Shown here: piece by piece, positions 1 to 10,739 of the stretch
Layout: every line of letters begins with the position of its first letter
How positions within the stretch are numbered: the stretch's first letter is position 1
Assembly (NCBI GenBank): GCA_922989275.2
Contig: OV277867.1
Span: 38,988,070-39,052,069, forward strand
From: Gari tellinella
Taxonomy: Eukaryota > Mollusca > Bivalvia > Cardiida > Psammobiidae
Direction of reading: 5' to 3'
DNA length: 64,000 nucleotides
Made by a program: the position numbers and the translations under genes
The notes under the pieces: generated by a model
Databases searched by the model: none
What the model was told of the DNA's origin: nothing
The model's input: the letters and a program-made list of their open reading frames with translations, nothing else

Positions 1-144
1 TTGATATCTCAAACTCGTTTAATTTGAATTTATTTATATTTCTATAGTTAAATTGCCTTATGTGACCCGCTACAGTCGAGCGTATCCTTATTTCAAAGTT
101 AAAACGCGACTAAACTTTTGAAATAAAAATATCTAACAAATTAA

Positions 145-333
145 GCCCTAGCGACGAGTATACTCATCATGAACAAATCAAGAGTACACTTGGGCTATGC
201 AAACAGTGTATAACCAGATCAGAGGGCTCCTAAAGGAGCCCTCGGATCAGGGTCTACACTGTGTGTCATTTTGTAAAATATTGTTAAAAAAATACTCTAA
301 TTATTCACAAATGGACTAAAAGTAATTGCAAAT
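145..333 (+). mobile_element. Family E MITE, 3' truncated
   Basis: It begins after a TTAA at 141-144 with the family E prime start (CCCTAGCGACGAGTATACTC type) and carries the family E hairpin: AGATCAGAGGGCTCC, then GGAGCCC and GGGTCTACACTGTGTG. The right end is missing. The sequence runs into a family C element at about 336 and does not resume as E beyond it. Confidence 0.7.
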
Positions 334-335
334 TA

Positions 336-682
336 CAGTACGCCCTCTCTACAACGGCCCTCTCAACAACGACTCCCTCCTTACAACGACCCTTGCCGAA
401 ATTCCCCAAACAGGACAATTATATCTAAAGATTTTATTGATGCAATAGCGTCTGCTTAAAATTGTGGTCTGTTGTTTTTCTGAAAGTGACAAAATGGACA
501 TTTTGACAGAAAAATAAATTAATGACGAGTGGCAAACAGCTTGAATCAAGATCGTCTGATCTTGATTCAAGCTGTTTGCTGTTTGCAAATGTAAGTTAAG
601 TTCCCTGTCTACAACGACTCCCTCCGAACAACGAACATATATTTTGTCTCCCATTGGATGTCGTTGTAGAGAGGGAGCTATA
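336..682 (+). mobile_element. Family C MITE (pogo-like ends)
   Basis: The left end CAGTACGCCCTCTCTACAAC follows a TA. The right end carries TCGTTGTAGAGAGGGAGC followed by TATA, so the ends are inverted repeats of the CAGT...CTCTCTACAACGAC type. The central hairpin (about 538-585) is the CAAACAGCTTGAATC...GATTCAAGCTGTTTG variant with its inner part lost. Elements with a TA target and CAGT ends are typical of the Tc1/mariner/pogo group. No transposase is present. Confidence 0.75.
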
Positions 683-719
683 TTGGCCGACATTGGCCAT
701 CTCCCATTATAGGCATACA

Positions 720-984
720 ATGTGCACTACATTACGTTAAAGCCTTTCAGTAGCGGTACTAGACTAAGTCGTATTGATAATAGGCTATTATTGTCATTAA
801 AGCTGGATGGAGACACTGTCCTCTGGGTATAAAACAAATCAAGATAATAACATTAGATATTGAGAAACGTCGTAACGTAGAAGATTAATATAGAAAGGTA
901 TCATAACTGAATGTATACATCGTGTCTTGTAACTATATCTGATCAGCATTAACTAATAAGATGACAAGCTACGCTGGACACGTC
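720..984. other. Unassigned AT-rich stretch
   Basis: No gene, hairpin or repeat end was recognised here. Confidence 0.4.
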
Positions 985-1085
985 TAGAAGGTGTATTATT
1001 TCCCCCAACAAACGCAATTATGCTAAAACAAGTGATTTCGTTTTAAACAGTTTGAAGCCAGATCAGAGGTCGAGTAGCCTACCCA
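985..1085 (-). mobile_element. Family A MITE fragment
   Basis: This is a decayed left part of a reversed A element. It shows TTATTTCCCCCAACAAACGC, a GCTAAAAC motif and AACAGTTTGAAGCCAGATCA, and then the similarity stops. No matching right end is visible. Confidence 0.5.
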
Positions 1086-1282
1086 TCTACCAATCCATTT
1101 ACTAATCAGACAAAAGAAACTCGTCAAAGATTTCGAGATTAAGACCCTGTTATTTTAAAGCATTTTTAAATATTTCCAGTTTAGAGAAGATTCCGGATGA
1201 AAGAGGTTTCTAGCAATTTAGATTAAATTAATGCCATCGGTCAGTTGTTTAACACAGGCTATTGCTTAATGCAGTACAATAC

Positions 1283-1430
1283 ATTCACAAAAACGCGTTT
1301 AAACCATATGGTTATTTCAAACAGTTTAAGGCCAGATCAGAAGTAGGGTAACCCGTCGTCTGATCAGGCACTAAACTCTTTGCCACTCAGATTAACGGAG
1401 AAGTCAATATTTTCAAACAATTGTCCTTTA
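1283..1430 (-). mobile_element. Family A MITE fragment
   Basis: A degraded A element with ACGCGTTTAAAC, AACAGTTTAAGGCCAGATCA, GGGTAACCC and GTCTGATCAGGC is visible. Neither terminal CAGTGGAG is recognisable. Confidence 0.5.
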
Positions 1431-1486
1431 CCCTATTTTATTGCAATGTTATGGAGTTTCGTTTTCTTTACATTAACCCTTTCGCT

Positions 1487-1677
1487 CTCAATGACGTTTA
1501 AAAGCGCGTGTGCAAACAGTTAGATAGGATCCAAACTGTTTGACACTCGTGTCGAAATTTCTGCTGTCACACTGCCTTAAATTTTAACTTTGAAACAACT
1601 TTGCAGACAACAACATTGAAGCAGACGACAATGAAACGGTGAGGGGGTAAACATCTCACGATTTGGCAGTAAAAGGG
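1487..1677 (+). mobile_element. Family B MITE (TTAA type)
   Basis: It is flanked by TTAA at 1483-1486 and 1678-1681. It starts CCCTTTCGCTCTCAATGACG and ends AAAAGGG. The central hairpin is reduced to CAAACAGTTAGATAGGATCC...AAACTGTTTGACAC. TTAA targets with CCC...GGG ends are known from piggyBac- and Kolobok-type transposons. This copy has no coding capacity. Confidence 0.8.
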
Positions 1678-1837
1678 TTAAACTGGGATGAATAACGTAT
1701 TCTCCACTGTATTAGCCTATACGTACTGGTGTGTCAGGTTAAGAAAATGTAGATGCTCTTGTTCATTCCCGTAGGACATAAAAGCTGCTAGTGTATTCTT
1801 GACATATCTCATTCATACATGTAGCAAACTGTACCTA

Positions 1838-2064
1838 CAGTGGAGAATCTGTTATTCTTTCCCAATAAACGCGTTTACGCTAAAACTATTATTGTCACTG
1901 AAAACAGTTTGGTAACCCGGCGTCTGATCAGGCTCCAAACTGTTTGCCACCAAGATAAAGATGAATTATCAGAATTGTCAAAAAGTTGTACTTTTCTACG
2001 TTTTAGCGCTTTGCGTTTGCGTACGTTTGCGTTTAAACGGGAAAGAATAACAGATTCTCCACTG
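1838..2064 (-). mobile_element. Family A MITE
   Basis: TA flanks both ends. The TIR begins CAGTGGAGAATCTGTTATTC. The element is reversed, with the CCCAATAAACGCGTTTACGC arm first. The left hairpin arm is mostly deleted: AACAGTTTGG joins directly to TAACCCGGCGTCTGATCAGG. Confidence 0.9.
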
Positions 2065-2269
2065 TAATTGCACTATTTATGTTACCACAATATCAGGAAG
2101 ACAAGACATTGCAAATACAGTACAGTAAGGCAATTAATATTCATAATCATTGCTTGTAAACGTCTTGTTTTACCTTTTGTTGAAAACCGAACAAATAAGA
2201 CAAAACAGATAAACCCGCATTAAGCGATGATATCATTGTACTGGAAGGGCTAACCTATCGAACCATATA

Positions 2270-2507
2270 CAGTGGAGAATCTGTTATTCTTTCCCGTTTA
2301 AACGCAAACGTACGCAAACGCAAAGCACTAAAACGTAGAAAAGTACAACTTTTGGACAATTCTGATAATTCATGTTTATCTTGGTGGCAAACAGTTTGGA
2401 GCCTGATCAGACGCCCGGCGTCTGATCTGGCTCCAAACTGTTTGTACTGCAAATAATAGTTTTAGCGTAAACGCGTTTATTGGGAAAGAATAACAGATTC
2501 TCCACTG
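2270..2507 (+). mobile_element. Family A MITE
   Basis: TA-flanked, with the CCCGTTTAAACGCAAACGTA arm first. The central hairpin lacks the GGGTTACC tip found in other copies but remains palindromic. Confidence 0.92.
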
Positions 2508-2545
2508 TAAATGAGTATGCTCGTCCTTTACTGATATCGGCACTA

Positions 2546-2783
2546 CAGTGGAGAAAGTGTAATTATTTCCCAATAAACGCGTTTACGCTAAAACATTTAT
2601 TTCCACTGCAAACAGTTTGGAGCCAGATCAGACGCCGGGCGTCTGATCAGGCTCCAAACTGTTTGCCACCAAGATAAACATGAATTATCAGAATGGTCCA
2701 AAAGTTGCACTTTTCTACGTTTGACTGCTTTGCGTGTGCGTTTCGTTTCGTTTAAACGGGAAAGAATAACGTATTATCCACTG
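2546..2783 (-). mobile_element. Family A MITE
   Basis: TA-flanked and reversed. It starts 38 bp after the preceding copy ends. The hairpin tip is shortened to GACGCCGGGCGTC. Its right arm reads TGCGTGTGCGTTTCGTTTCG, an older-looking variant that resembles the A copy split at 29,507. Confidence 0.9.
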
Positions 2784-2839
2784 TATATGACCTATTTTGT
2801 GTCGCTGTGCCGTAAAATCGAAATCATCCATCCTTTACT

Positions 2840-3052
2840 TATAGTGTACTCTTGAAGAGTACAATTGTCCTATGCAAACAATGTAGACGCATATCATAGG
2901 GATCTAACAGGTGTCATCTGATACGGTTTGCTCTGTTTGTACTTTTTCAGTTTAGAGTAGAAAAACTATCCTATATAATAACATATTGGTTAGACTTAAT
3001 TAAAACATGGCTTTGTCCATTTAAAGTTTCAGGTGTAAAGGATAGAATTAAT
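2840..3052 (+). mobile_element. Family E MITE, degraded
   Basis: AGAGTACAATTGTCCTATGC, AAACAATGTAGACGCATATC and the conserved 3' part GTCCATTTAAAGTTTCAGG are recognisable, ending near AGAATTAA. The hairpin is badly decayed. Confidence 0.6.
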
Positions 3053-3536
3053 AGACGAACAAACGAACAATGTCTAGCGTGCTAATGACAGAAAACCACG
3101 CTTCATTACTCAGTGCACGCACATTCAAGACTTCAGCCATTAGTTACCGTCAAAATGTCATTCACAGCATGTTCGCATTACAACCCTTCACAGACTTATA
3201 CCGGTTTCGATGGTAATTTGCAAACAGTGTGGATTCTGATCGGATCACGTTCCAAACATTTTCCGGATTAAGATATCGTTTTACTCAATTGTCATAAAAT
3301 AGGATTGATAATAAAAACCAGACGACAAGTATTTAAAGTGGATGGCACCATGGCAGTAACAAGATTTAGCTTGGTGAAATCGATAAGAGAATGATGGTTG
3401 CAGTTTATTGTTTGGTTCTTAGAAGTCAGTCTTATACTAGTTAAGTTAAGTTTCCTGATGCACTGTTAGACTATCGCTTACATGAACATTGCCCATAGTT
3501 AAATTGCTAAACATATGATTTAGGAATTTAACTACA
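3053..3536. other. Unassigned stretch with one decayed hairpin arm
   Basis: The only recognisable piece is a decayed type-1 hairpin near 3220-3265 (GCAAACAGTGTGGATTCTGA and TTCCAAACATTT). The rest is unassigned. Confidence 0.35.
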
Positions 3537-3700
3537 GGGGCCCGTTTTACGAAACGTCGTACGACAAAAACGTTCGTAATTCAAAACATTAAAATACGTA
3601 CAATTCATGATTTTTCCGTCTTGAAAAGACGATTCCAATGAGATGTCACAAGACAGGATTAGAGGGGGAAATAAATAATAATTGAGAATTTTAGAATTTG
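3537..3700. mobile_element. Family F element, 5' half
   Basis: It starts GGGGCCCGTTTTACGAAACG with GTCGTACGAC and contains GTCTTGAAAAGACGATTCC and GTCACAAGACAGGATTAGA, as in the full copies at 53.3 and 63.3 kb. The matching right terminus is not visible. Confidence 0.65.
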
Positions 3701-4166
3701 ACATTCGACCGTTTTTGAACGTATATGAGTGTAAAACAGTTTTTCTCCTATTCACCGAGTTACTCAGCGTCTGGCAAGGATCCATCCGTTTGCAAATGTA
3801 TCTTTTCTCGGGGTTGTGTGGCGTCTGATCTTGACCTAAACTGTTTGCAAATGTAATCGTTCTCGGACTAATGCAGCGAAATGGTAAATAATCAAAATAA
3901 ATACGTTCAACTTTATTCGTGTTAACTCTCTCTGGTAGTGCTGTATACTATTAGTTGTCGTATACAAAGATTTGACATTTCTCCCATTTAATCACCGAGG
4001 AAGCGAGATAATTAATCAGAGAAAACCCCAGTGAACAGTTACAATACACATAAAAGTCACACAGAATGTCTTTTTGATCGGTTGTTTCTCTTTGCATTTC
4101 TCTCGTTTTATTACATATCATGTACAAAGCAATCAACCTCGGGCGTTCCTTGACTATGGTGCTTAA

Positions 4167-4375
4167 TCCTTTCACTGCCCTACTCTCAGCGCATTGGCTA
4201 TTGGCAAACAATTTGGATCCTGATCAAACACCGTGTTACACGGCGTCTGATCAGGATCCTAATTGATTTGCACTCAATGCGATATTACTTTAGTAATTTC
4301 AAATTTGATAAAACAAAACAACCAGCTCTAGACGACTATTGTTAAAAGTAAATGGCGGCGTGACAGAGAAGGGTT
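4167..4375 (+). mobile_element. Family L MITE (TTAA type)
   Basis: TTAA occurs at 4163-4166 and 4376-4379. It starts TCCTTTCACTGCCC and ends GAAGGGTT. A long hairpin lies at 4203-4275: CAAACAATTTGGATCCTGAT, a CACCGTGTTACACGG centre, then the return arm GGATCCTAATTGATTTGC. Confidence 0.65.
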
Positions 4376-4379
4376 TTAA

Positions 4380-4841
4380 CACCAAGGAACCCATTTTGGA
4401 AGCACCATAAAACGGAGTATCGCATCAATTCATTGCTTTGAACGTAGATATATTTTGAGGAAAATATTAGAGAGATACTGTCACTGAACAAAAGGGTTCG
4501 TGGTTTGAACTTTATTTAGGAACGTTCATCCAGAATAATAACCTTTGTCGAGAGTAAACAACATTTGTCCTTAGATACGATAGTTCAAAAATATCTGAAC
4601 TAAGAATGTTGAATTGAAAGTTGAAATGCAGCTATTGTACATGTATTCAGCGTACGCTTAGATCAATACTCTGCTTTAAAGACGAATGTCAACAACTCTT
4701 ACGCGGAAAATATATGTTTACCATTTAAATAAACTTAATGCATACGAAAGCAAATTGAATTTTGAAAATGATAGTTTTGAAAAAGATGTCTGTTATTTAT
4801 CTTAGTGTTCGAGGTGTTTGAGTTTGATCAGTCAACTTATT
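4380..4841. other. Unassigned AT-rich stretch
   Basis: No coding potential, hairpin or recognised repeat was seen. Confidence 0.4.
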
Positions 4842-5967
4842 CTGGGGTGTGTTTTTTTATTCAAAATCACAATCATGATTAGCAATCATGATTGTGATTC
4901 GGTCGTTTTTTAATCGAATCAGAATCATGTTCTGTAATCACGCTAATCAGAAATAATCGAGCCCAATGCTCGATTAAATTGTAATCATAGGGCTTGGGCC
5001 ACCAAAACGGTTCTCCAATATAACTTATATAAAATGCGTCATTTCCAAGGTCCAAAAAATACAACTTTTATTCCAACCACAGGTGCCACCCTATATTTCC
5101 CACAAAGATACACCCTTGCACAAGTGAAAAATGCAGAGAAAACAGGGGGTCATGCATGTGGCATATAAGAAAATTCTCTTGGCTTCAGTGACATGACTGG
5201 TGTTTTGCTACATTTTGATATAGGCACTGGCTAAAACAGGGACATGTCACTTCAGCTCACATAATTTCTCCAAAAACACATCTATCATGACAGAAAGTAT
5301 TTGTATCTATTCAATAGCATCCATGTATTACATTAAAGGCTCAAAACAGTACATATTTCTTGACAAAAAAGCTATTCTGAGGCAAAAAGTTTGGCACTAT
5401 TTCTTTGCCGGACTTCTTTCGACTACACCATGAAGCACTTCCGGTCTATTTGGTGGCCCTATACCTCATAGCACTTGTCGATTCAACCAGCTTTTTCATT
5501 TACACCTGGCAAAAAGAATTTAACAGTGTTTCGACACTCATTATGCTTTATAACTTTAGTTTATTTAAAATTAACTTTGAGCAATAAATTAAACCCTTTG
5601 AATAAACACACTCACTGCTTTTTGCAACCAGTTTCTTGAATAACGTTCGTGGCGTCTGATCAGGTCTCAAACTGTTCGGCACATCTTATATTATAACTTA
5701 AGTCAAAATTTACCCAAAATATATCTTTTCGAAATAAATTTGTATTTGAATTAACTCATCCGTTGCCTTCTCACGAGTATAAGGGTAATTTGTCAACATT
5801 TTGGAAACTAATCAGACGATAGCCTGCGTTTGCCGGCTTCTGATCATGATACAAGCAGTTTGATATCATAATCATTGTCTAATCACGCTGTTTTTTTATC
5901 AATTAAATCATGATTCTGATTATAAGTTTAATCATAATCATGAGTATGTAAATAAAACACACCCCAG
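4842..5967. mobile_element. Candidate element with CTGGGGTGTG inverted ends
   Basis: CTGGGGTGTGTTTTTTTATT at the left is matched by TAAATAAAACACACCCCAG at the right, in inverted orientation. Just inside both ends are ATCATGATT-rich palindromic tracts. No clear TSD was found, so the two ends could belong to separate insertions. The interior holds a partial type-1 hairpin (about 5648-5690) but no gene. Confidence 0.4.
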
Positions 5968-5978
5968 CTGTGTATGAT

Positions 5979-6095
5979 TAAACCTTTCATTGCCAAAGCT
6001 ATCGTCTGCTTTCAACTGCTGTCTGCACATATATACAATATGACTCAATTTATAGATACGAGTGAGGGCAAAGAATTTGGATCCTGATCCAACCT
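5979..6095 (+). mobile_element. Family L/B MITE fragment
   Basis: It starts TTAAACCTTTCATTGCC with ATCGTCTGCTTTCAA, and later shows AATTTGGATCCTGATCCAAC. The right half is absent, and a family A copy begins 43 bp later. Confidence 0.45.
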
Positions 6096-6137
6096 GTTCA
6101 AAAAGCCCATGTCGCCAAAATGTTTGTAGTATACATA

Positions 6138-6383
6138 CAGTGGAGAATCTGTTATTCTTTCCCGTTTAAACGCAAACGTACGCAAACGCAAAGCACTAAA
6201 ACGTAGAAAAGAACAACTTTTGGACAATTCTGATAATGCTTGTTTATCTTGGTGGCAAACAATTAGGAGCCTGATCAGACGCCGGGTTACCCGGCGTCTG
6301 ATCTGGCTCCAAACTGTTTGAACTGCAAATAATAGTTTTAGCGTAAACGCGTTTATTGGGAAAGAATAACAGATTCTCCACTG
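6138..6383 (+). mobile_element. Family A MITE
   Basis: Full length and TA-flanked, with both TIRs and an intact hairpin centred on CGGGTTACCCGG near 6290. Confidence 0.93.
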
Positions 6384-6427
6384 TACATGTATAAACATTT
6401 GAAAATCCCCGGTTTACCCCGGTACTA

Positions 6428-6791
6428 CTGTGCTTCCTCTCTACAACGACACCCAATGGGAGACACATAGTGTGTGTGTGTGTGTTGTTCGGAGGGAGTC
6501 GTTATAGAGAGGGGAAATTAAGGTTTTGCTAACATTTTGCAAACAGCTTGAATCCAGATCAGACGCCTCGTGACGCGGCGTCTGGTCTGGATTCAAGCTG
6601 TTTGTCACTCACTCGTCATTTATCTAAATTCTATCAAAATGTCCACTTATATGTAACTTTGAGAAAAACAGCAGACGACAAATTGCAGCAAACGGTTTTG
6701 TAGCCATGAAAAGGTTGGAGATAAATGTCTTGTTTAGGGAAGAGCGGCAAATGTCGTTGAAGGAGGGAGCCGTTGTAGGGAGGAAGTACTG
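6428..6791 (-). mobile_element. Family C MITE
   Basis: The left end CTGTGCTTCCTCTCTACAAC and right end GTTGTAGGGAGGAAGTACTG are inverted, flanked by TA. It is reversed relative to the copy at 336. A full hairpin lies at about 6540-6604 (CAAACAGCTTGAATCCAGAT...GGATTCAAGCTGTTTG). A TG dinucleotide run of about 12 bp sits at 6472-6485. Confidence 0.85.
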
Positions 6792-7056
6792 TACATATCA
6801 ACTACAGACTTCCAAGGATATAAAGCGGAACTTGTTCAGACATAGACGTGATGCCCAATGATGTATGCTGATGTCAATATATTTACTTACAGCTGCTCAA
6901 ATTATCAATTACAAATACGGGAGTGTTCCTGTCTGTTAGCATATAGCGCCAAGGTCTTATTATTGAAGAAGACTAAACATTTACCGCGCCATGTAACTGT
7001 CGTCTGAAAAATGTTTCCGTAACCATTTCACTGCCAAATTGTTTGTAAGATATTAA

Positions 7057-7236
7057 CACCTTCACCGTTTCATTGTCGTCTAATTCATTTTTGTTGTCTG
7101 CAATGTCGTTTCAAAGTTAGAAAATGAAGCAGTATAACTGAAGAAATGTCAAAACTCGAGTCTAAAACAGTTTGGGTCCTGATCAGACCCAAACTGTTTG
7201 CAAACGCACTTTAAGGCGTCATTGAGAGTGAAAGGG
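7057..7236 (-). mobile_element. Family B MITE with collapsed hairpin
   Basis: TTAA at 7053-7056 and 7237-7240. The hairpin at 7167-7201 is AAACAGTTTGGGTC, then CTGATCAG, then the exact return arm. The GACGCCGCG...CGCGGCGTC tip was lost as a unit, leaving a shorter perfect palindrome. Confidence 0.85.
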
Positions 7237-7240
7237 TTAA

Positions 7241-7735
7241 ACAAGACGACTGGTAATCGGCGTCTAGACGGATTGTAACAATTATCACAAATAAGTAATA
7301 AATGTTTGAATTACTTCCATCGTCAGTAGACTAGGCAGTAAAGAATTAGACACTTTGATTCTAAGGTCTTTAAACAGTTCTGACGGTTTACTTTATATAA
7401 GAAAATTAAAACAAAATTGTGTCTTTCTCTTGCATATATGGCTAGACGCAGCAGCCATTTTTGTATGGTTCTGGAACCGACTTTACCATTTGAAATTTGT
7501 ATATATACCATAGAACAGCTGATATTTATTATGATTAGTCTGCTATTGGTTAACCCTCAGATATAATCATCCCCTGTTGCTTTTGCTCTTGGTCAAAAGT
7601 GTCGATTTGACTTTAACCCTTGCATGGTCGCAATCATTTTGAGGTATTTACTCCTTAACCGTTCCTTATCTGTATATGTTTGGTACTCGAAAGAAGCTCA
7701 CTTAATGAGCAAAAAATATCGAGGAAATTGTGTGT
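7241..7735. other. Unassigned stretch next to the LINE 3' end
   Basis: Nothing is recognised beyond the presumed 3' untranslated tail of the adjacent LINE near 7700-7750. Confidence 0.35.
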
Positions 7736-9121
7736 GCGCAAAGATGTTAATTAGTCGCATGGGTAATGGTTCTGGAGAGCTGATTTGAATGTTTCAATGG
7801 TTTCACTTTCAATAATGTTTTCTGGTAAAGAGTTCCAATCACTGATAGTTTTAGGTATGAAAGAATTTTTATAAGTGTCTGTACGGCAGGATACAATTTT
7901 CACCGCTTGTTTATGTGATGTCCTTTGCTTTCTTTTATTTATTGCTATATGCATAGAGTCCGCGGGGACGGCCACCAGGTTGTTCATGATTCTAAAGATG
8001 AATGCCAGGCGTTTATCTCTCATTCTTTCTGATAGAGGCTGCCATTGCAGTTGCCTCATCATTTCAGTGACACTACTTCTGCGGCTGTAGTCATTGGTGA
8101 CAAATCTTGCAGCTCGTCGTTGTACACTTTCCAACTTGTCAATATCTTTTCTAGTATAGGGGTCTCATACACTACTTCCATAATCTATCACTGATCTGAC
8201 AAGTGAGATATAAGCAGTTTCTTTGAAGTGTCTATGGCTGTGTTTCAGGTTTCTGCGTATAAATCCAAGGATGCTGTTTGCTCGGTTACAGATTTTATTA
8301 ATGTGGGTGGTCCATTTTAAATTTTCACTGATTTGAACTCCGAGGTAAGGGTTGTTTTGTACTTGCTGTAATATATGGTTGCTGAGAGAATAGAGATACG
8401 TTGATGGGGTTTTCTTTCGATGTATACTCATGAGGTAGCACTTGGTCGCATTAAACTTCATTCCCCAAGTATTTGCCCATTTTTCGAGTGATTTTAGATC
8501 TTCTTGAAGTGCGAGGTGGTCTGAATGTTTGTTGATTTCGCGATACAGGAGGCAGTCGTCAGCGAAGAGGCGTACTTGGGATGTCACACCGAGAGGGAGG
8601 TCATTTATGTGGCACAAACATAGCAGAGGGCCGAGTACCGTGCCCTGAGGTACTCCTGATTCGACCTTGCACTTTGTTGATTTCTCACCCTCAATCATCA
8701 CTCGTTGATGTCGGTTGATTAGGAAGGACGAGATCCAGTCCAAAATGTTACCTCTTATTCCATAATGTTCAAGTTTATGTAATAGTTTCTGGTGTGGCAC
8801 AGTATCAAACGCTTTACTGAAGTCTAGGATCACAAGATATATTTGTTTCTTCTGGTCATATTTATGCATTATGTCATCCATAGTTATTAATAATTGATTT
8901 TCACAAGAATGTCCACTACGAAATCCATGTTGTAGGTTAGTAAGAACATCGTGTTTTTCCAGATGAAGAAGTATGTGCCGACATATAATGTGTTCAAGTG
9001 TTTTACAACACACGCTTGTTAATGATACAGGTCTATAATTCGCTGCTTCATGTTTGTTTCCTTTTTTGTATATAGGTGTTATGTCAGCATTTTTCCAATC
9101 CTTAGATACTTTTGACTACAC
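7736..9121 (-). mobile_element. CR1/Jockey-like LINE fragment
   Basis: This is a non-LTR retrotransposon on the minus strand. It is truncated at its 5' end (high coordinates), where it abuts half of a family B MITE, and it carries the reverse transcriptase described separately. No poly(A) or clear target duplication was identified at the low-coordinate end. Clade placement among CR1, Jockey and Rex-like groups is uncertain without a tree. Confidence 0.8.
7751..9117 (-). pseudogene. LINE reverse transcriptase, broken
   Basis: It reads from about 9117 down to 7751 in one frame. It encodes the RT palm and fingers: ADITPIYKKG, NYRPVSL, then HGFRSGHSCENQL, DFSKAFDTVPH, VPQGTVLGPLL, and the catalytic FADD in VRLFADDCLLY. 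The thumb and C-terminal region follow. At 8164-8166 a TGA interrupts DYGSSV-DPYTRKD, where family members usually have a tryptophan; the frame is open again to a stop at 7751. A TAG also sits at about 9118-9120. The endonuclease domain is missing, so this is a dead 5'-truncated copy. It would have reverse-transcribed its own RNA at the target site. Confidence 0.85.
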
Positions 9122-9273
9122 AATTGTTTCAAAGATAGGTTTAAGGCAGTATAACTGACGTTATTTCAAAACGAGTGGCTAATAATGTTGATCCTGATTA
9201 GACGCCGTGCTATGCTGCGTCTGGTCAGGATCAAACCTGTTTGCAAATGCGCTTTATGAAGTCAATGAAAGAG
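9122..9273 (-). mobile_element. Family B MITE, 5' part lost at LINE junction
   Basis: TTTCAAAGATAGGTTTAAGG, a hairpin (TTGATCCTGATTAGACGCC...GTCTGGTCAGGATCAAACCTG) and an end at TCAATGAAAGAG before TTAA (9274-9277). The first 60 or so bases of the family are absent where the LINE begins. Confidence 0.7.
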
Positions 9274-9322
9274 TTAATTGCGGCTTTCAAATTGACACAT
9301 TTCGTCGCCTTATTCTTATAAT

Positions 9323-10040
9323 GAGCTATCTACATTTTTACAGTTTAGAGAAAAACGCCTTCCAACATTCAAAGTGTGTTATCATTAATTCTTTGTCTTT
9401 CTTTTTAAAATTAAAAACACATATGTAAAACCTTGCACATTTCTATAACCAAACACAATAACAGCCTCATTCATCTAATAGTTTTTTCATAATTTAAATT
9501 TTAATTTTGGAGATAGCTCAAAATTCAAAAAATATTTTATTTTTTGTCAGTATTATACTGAGCTATCTGAAAATATCTGGAAATAGAGTCTTATCAAGTA
9601 AAAATCTGTATGCTCTGATCACATTTACGGTTATGCCTGTATTCTTCATTTATTATACCTGACATGTTGTGACACTGAAGCTATGGATCAACTTTTTAGT
9701 TTGGAGATAGCTCAGTGTAATATTACAAATATGTATCCCATATGGAGATACCGCAAAATGTTATTGTAAACATAACTGTCACGTGCTTAATGCCTGAAAC
9801 GTGATTGGGTAATACTTCTAAGGATTATAAATTAAGTATTATAGTGCTGCAACTCCAGGACATAGCTTAGTATAACACACAAAAGTGTCTACGAAACATG
9901 GAGATAGCGCAAGGTGTGAGGCGGTAACTCTATAATTAGACCCCCAATCAATAAAATACAAGCACCAGGAGATAGATCTCTGTGAGACGAATCCAGTGAT
10001 ATAAATATCTCATTTTTGGCAAAAATGTAGATAGAGCACT
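9323..10040. repeat. Candidate element rich in GGAGATAGCTCA motifs
   Basis: TGAGCTATCTACATTTTT near 9323 is matched in inverse by AAAAATGTAGATAGAGCACT near 10,022. Between them the motif GGAGATAGCTCA or a close variant recurs near 9510, 9703, 9742, 9899 and 9968, and inverted near 9560. No TSD or gene was seen. Confidence 0.4.
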
Positions 10041-10139
10041 ATAAGACTAAGGCGACGATTTTTAAAATGTATCTCATGTACCTCTAAACTTAAAATGGCA
10101 GCCGCTTTATTTGCTGTTTAAGGCACATATCTGCTTTAA

Positions 10140-10662
10140 AGGGACTCGCAACCGGATGGTGTACTTGTCAAAATAAAATAAAATACTAAAAAACAAGCAA
10201 ATTTGTGGCATTATTTGGCATCTGACATTAAAAAAATATGATCAGTCCAAAAAAAGTCTCAAGAATTGTCACCGAATCTTAGTTATTTTAGATATTTTCC
10301 ATCGTTTTTCTATAGCGTTAGCTAACGATATAGTTGTTGTTGTTGCGTCTCTACACGGGCTCAGACATAAACCCGAGCCGAATATGTATAAATCAATCGC
10401 TACCAGTGAAGTACGTTAATTCGCTACCATATAGATAGAGAGCCCCAGTAGCCGCGTGGTTAAGGCGTTTGCCTTTGTTTTCATGTTTGTCTCCGCATGG
10501 AGGGTCACGGGTTCGAATCCCACCAGAGTTTCTTCCTTTTTTTTTTAAATGCATTTTTTAACAGAATTTATTATCCAAAACTAAATCTTACCTATTTATA
10601 TAAGCATTTGACATATATTTACAAATTACTATTGTTAATGCTAAATCCGGTTGCGAGTCTCT
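10140..10662. mobile_element. TTAA element with AGGGACTCGCAACCGGAT ends
   Basis: TTAA at 10,136-10,139 and 10,663-10,666 flanks inverted ends AGGGACTCGCAACCGGAT and ATCCGGTTGCGAGTCTCT. The interior has a tRNA-like sequence (10,442-10,530) and a small palindrome CGGGCTCAGACATAAACCCG near 10,357. No transposase is encoded. The TTAA target suggests mobilisation by a piggyBac- or Kolobok-type enzyme. Confidence 0.65.
10442..10530 (+). tRNA. tRNA-like sequence (Leu/Ser-like arm order), probable SINE head or pseudogene
   Basis: It has an A-box-like GCCGCGTGGTTAAGGC, whose D stem GCC/GGC pairs, a hairpin CTCCGCATGGAG where a class II tRNA has its variable arm, and a B box GGGTTCGAATCCC. A T run follows. 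The anticodon stem does not pair and the acceptor ends do not match, so it is unlikely to be a functional tRNA. It sits inside a TTAA-flanked inverted-repeat element. Confidence 0.45.
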
Positions 10663-10739
10663 TTAACCTTTATCTTGAGTCTCTATCACAGTTAACAGAG
10701 CTCCTACAAAGTATGTTGTATGTTTAACAAAATTAAAAG

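Noticed and set aside
7600..9280. LINE splitting a single B MITE into two halves
   Set aside because: The right half of a B element lies at the LINE 5' edge, but no matching left half was found at the LINE 3' edge.
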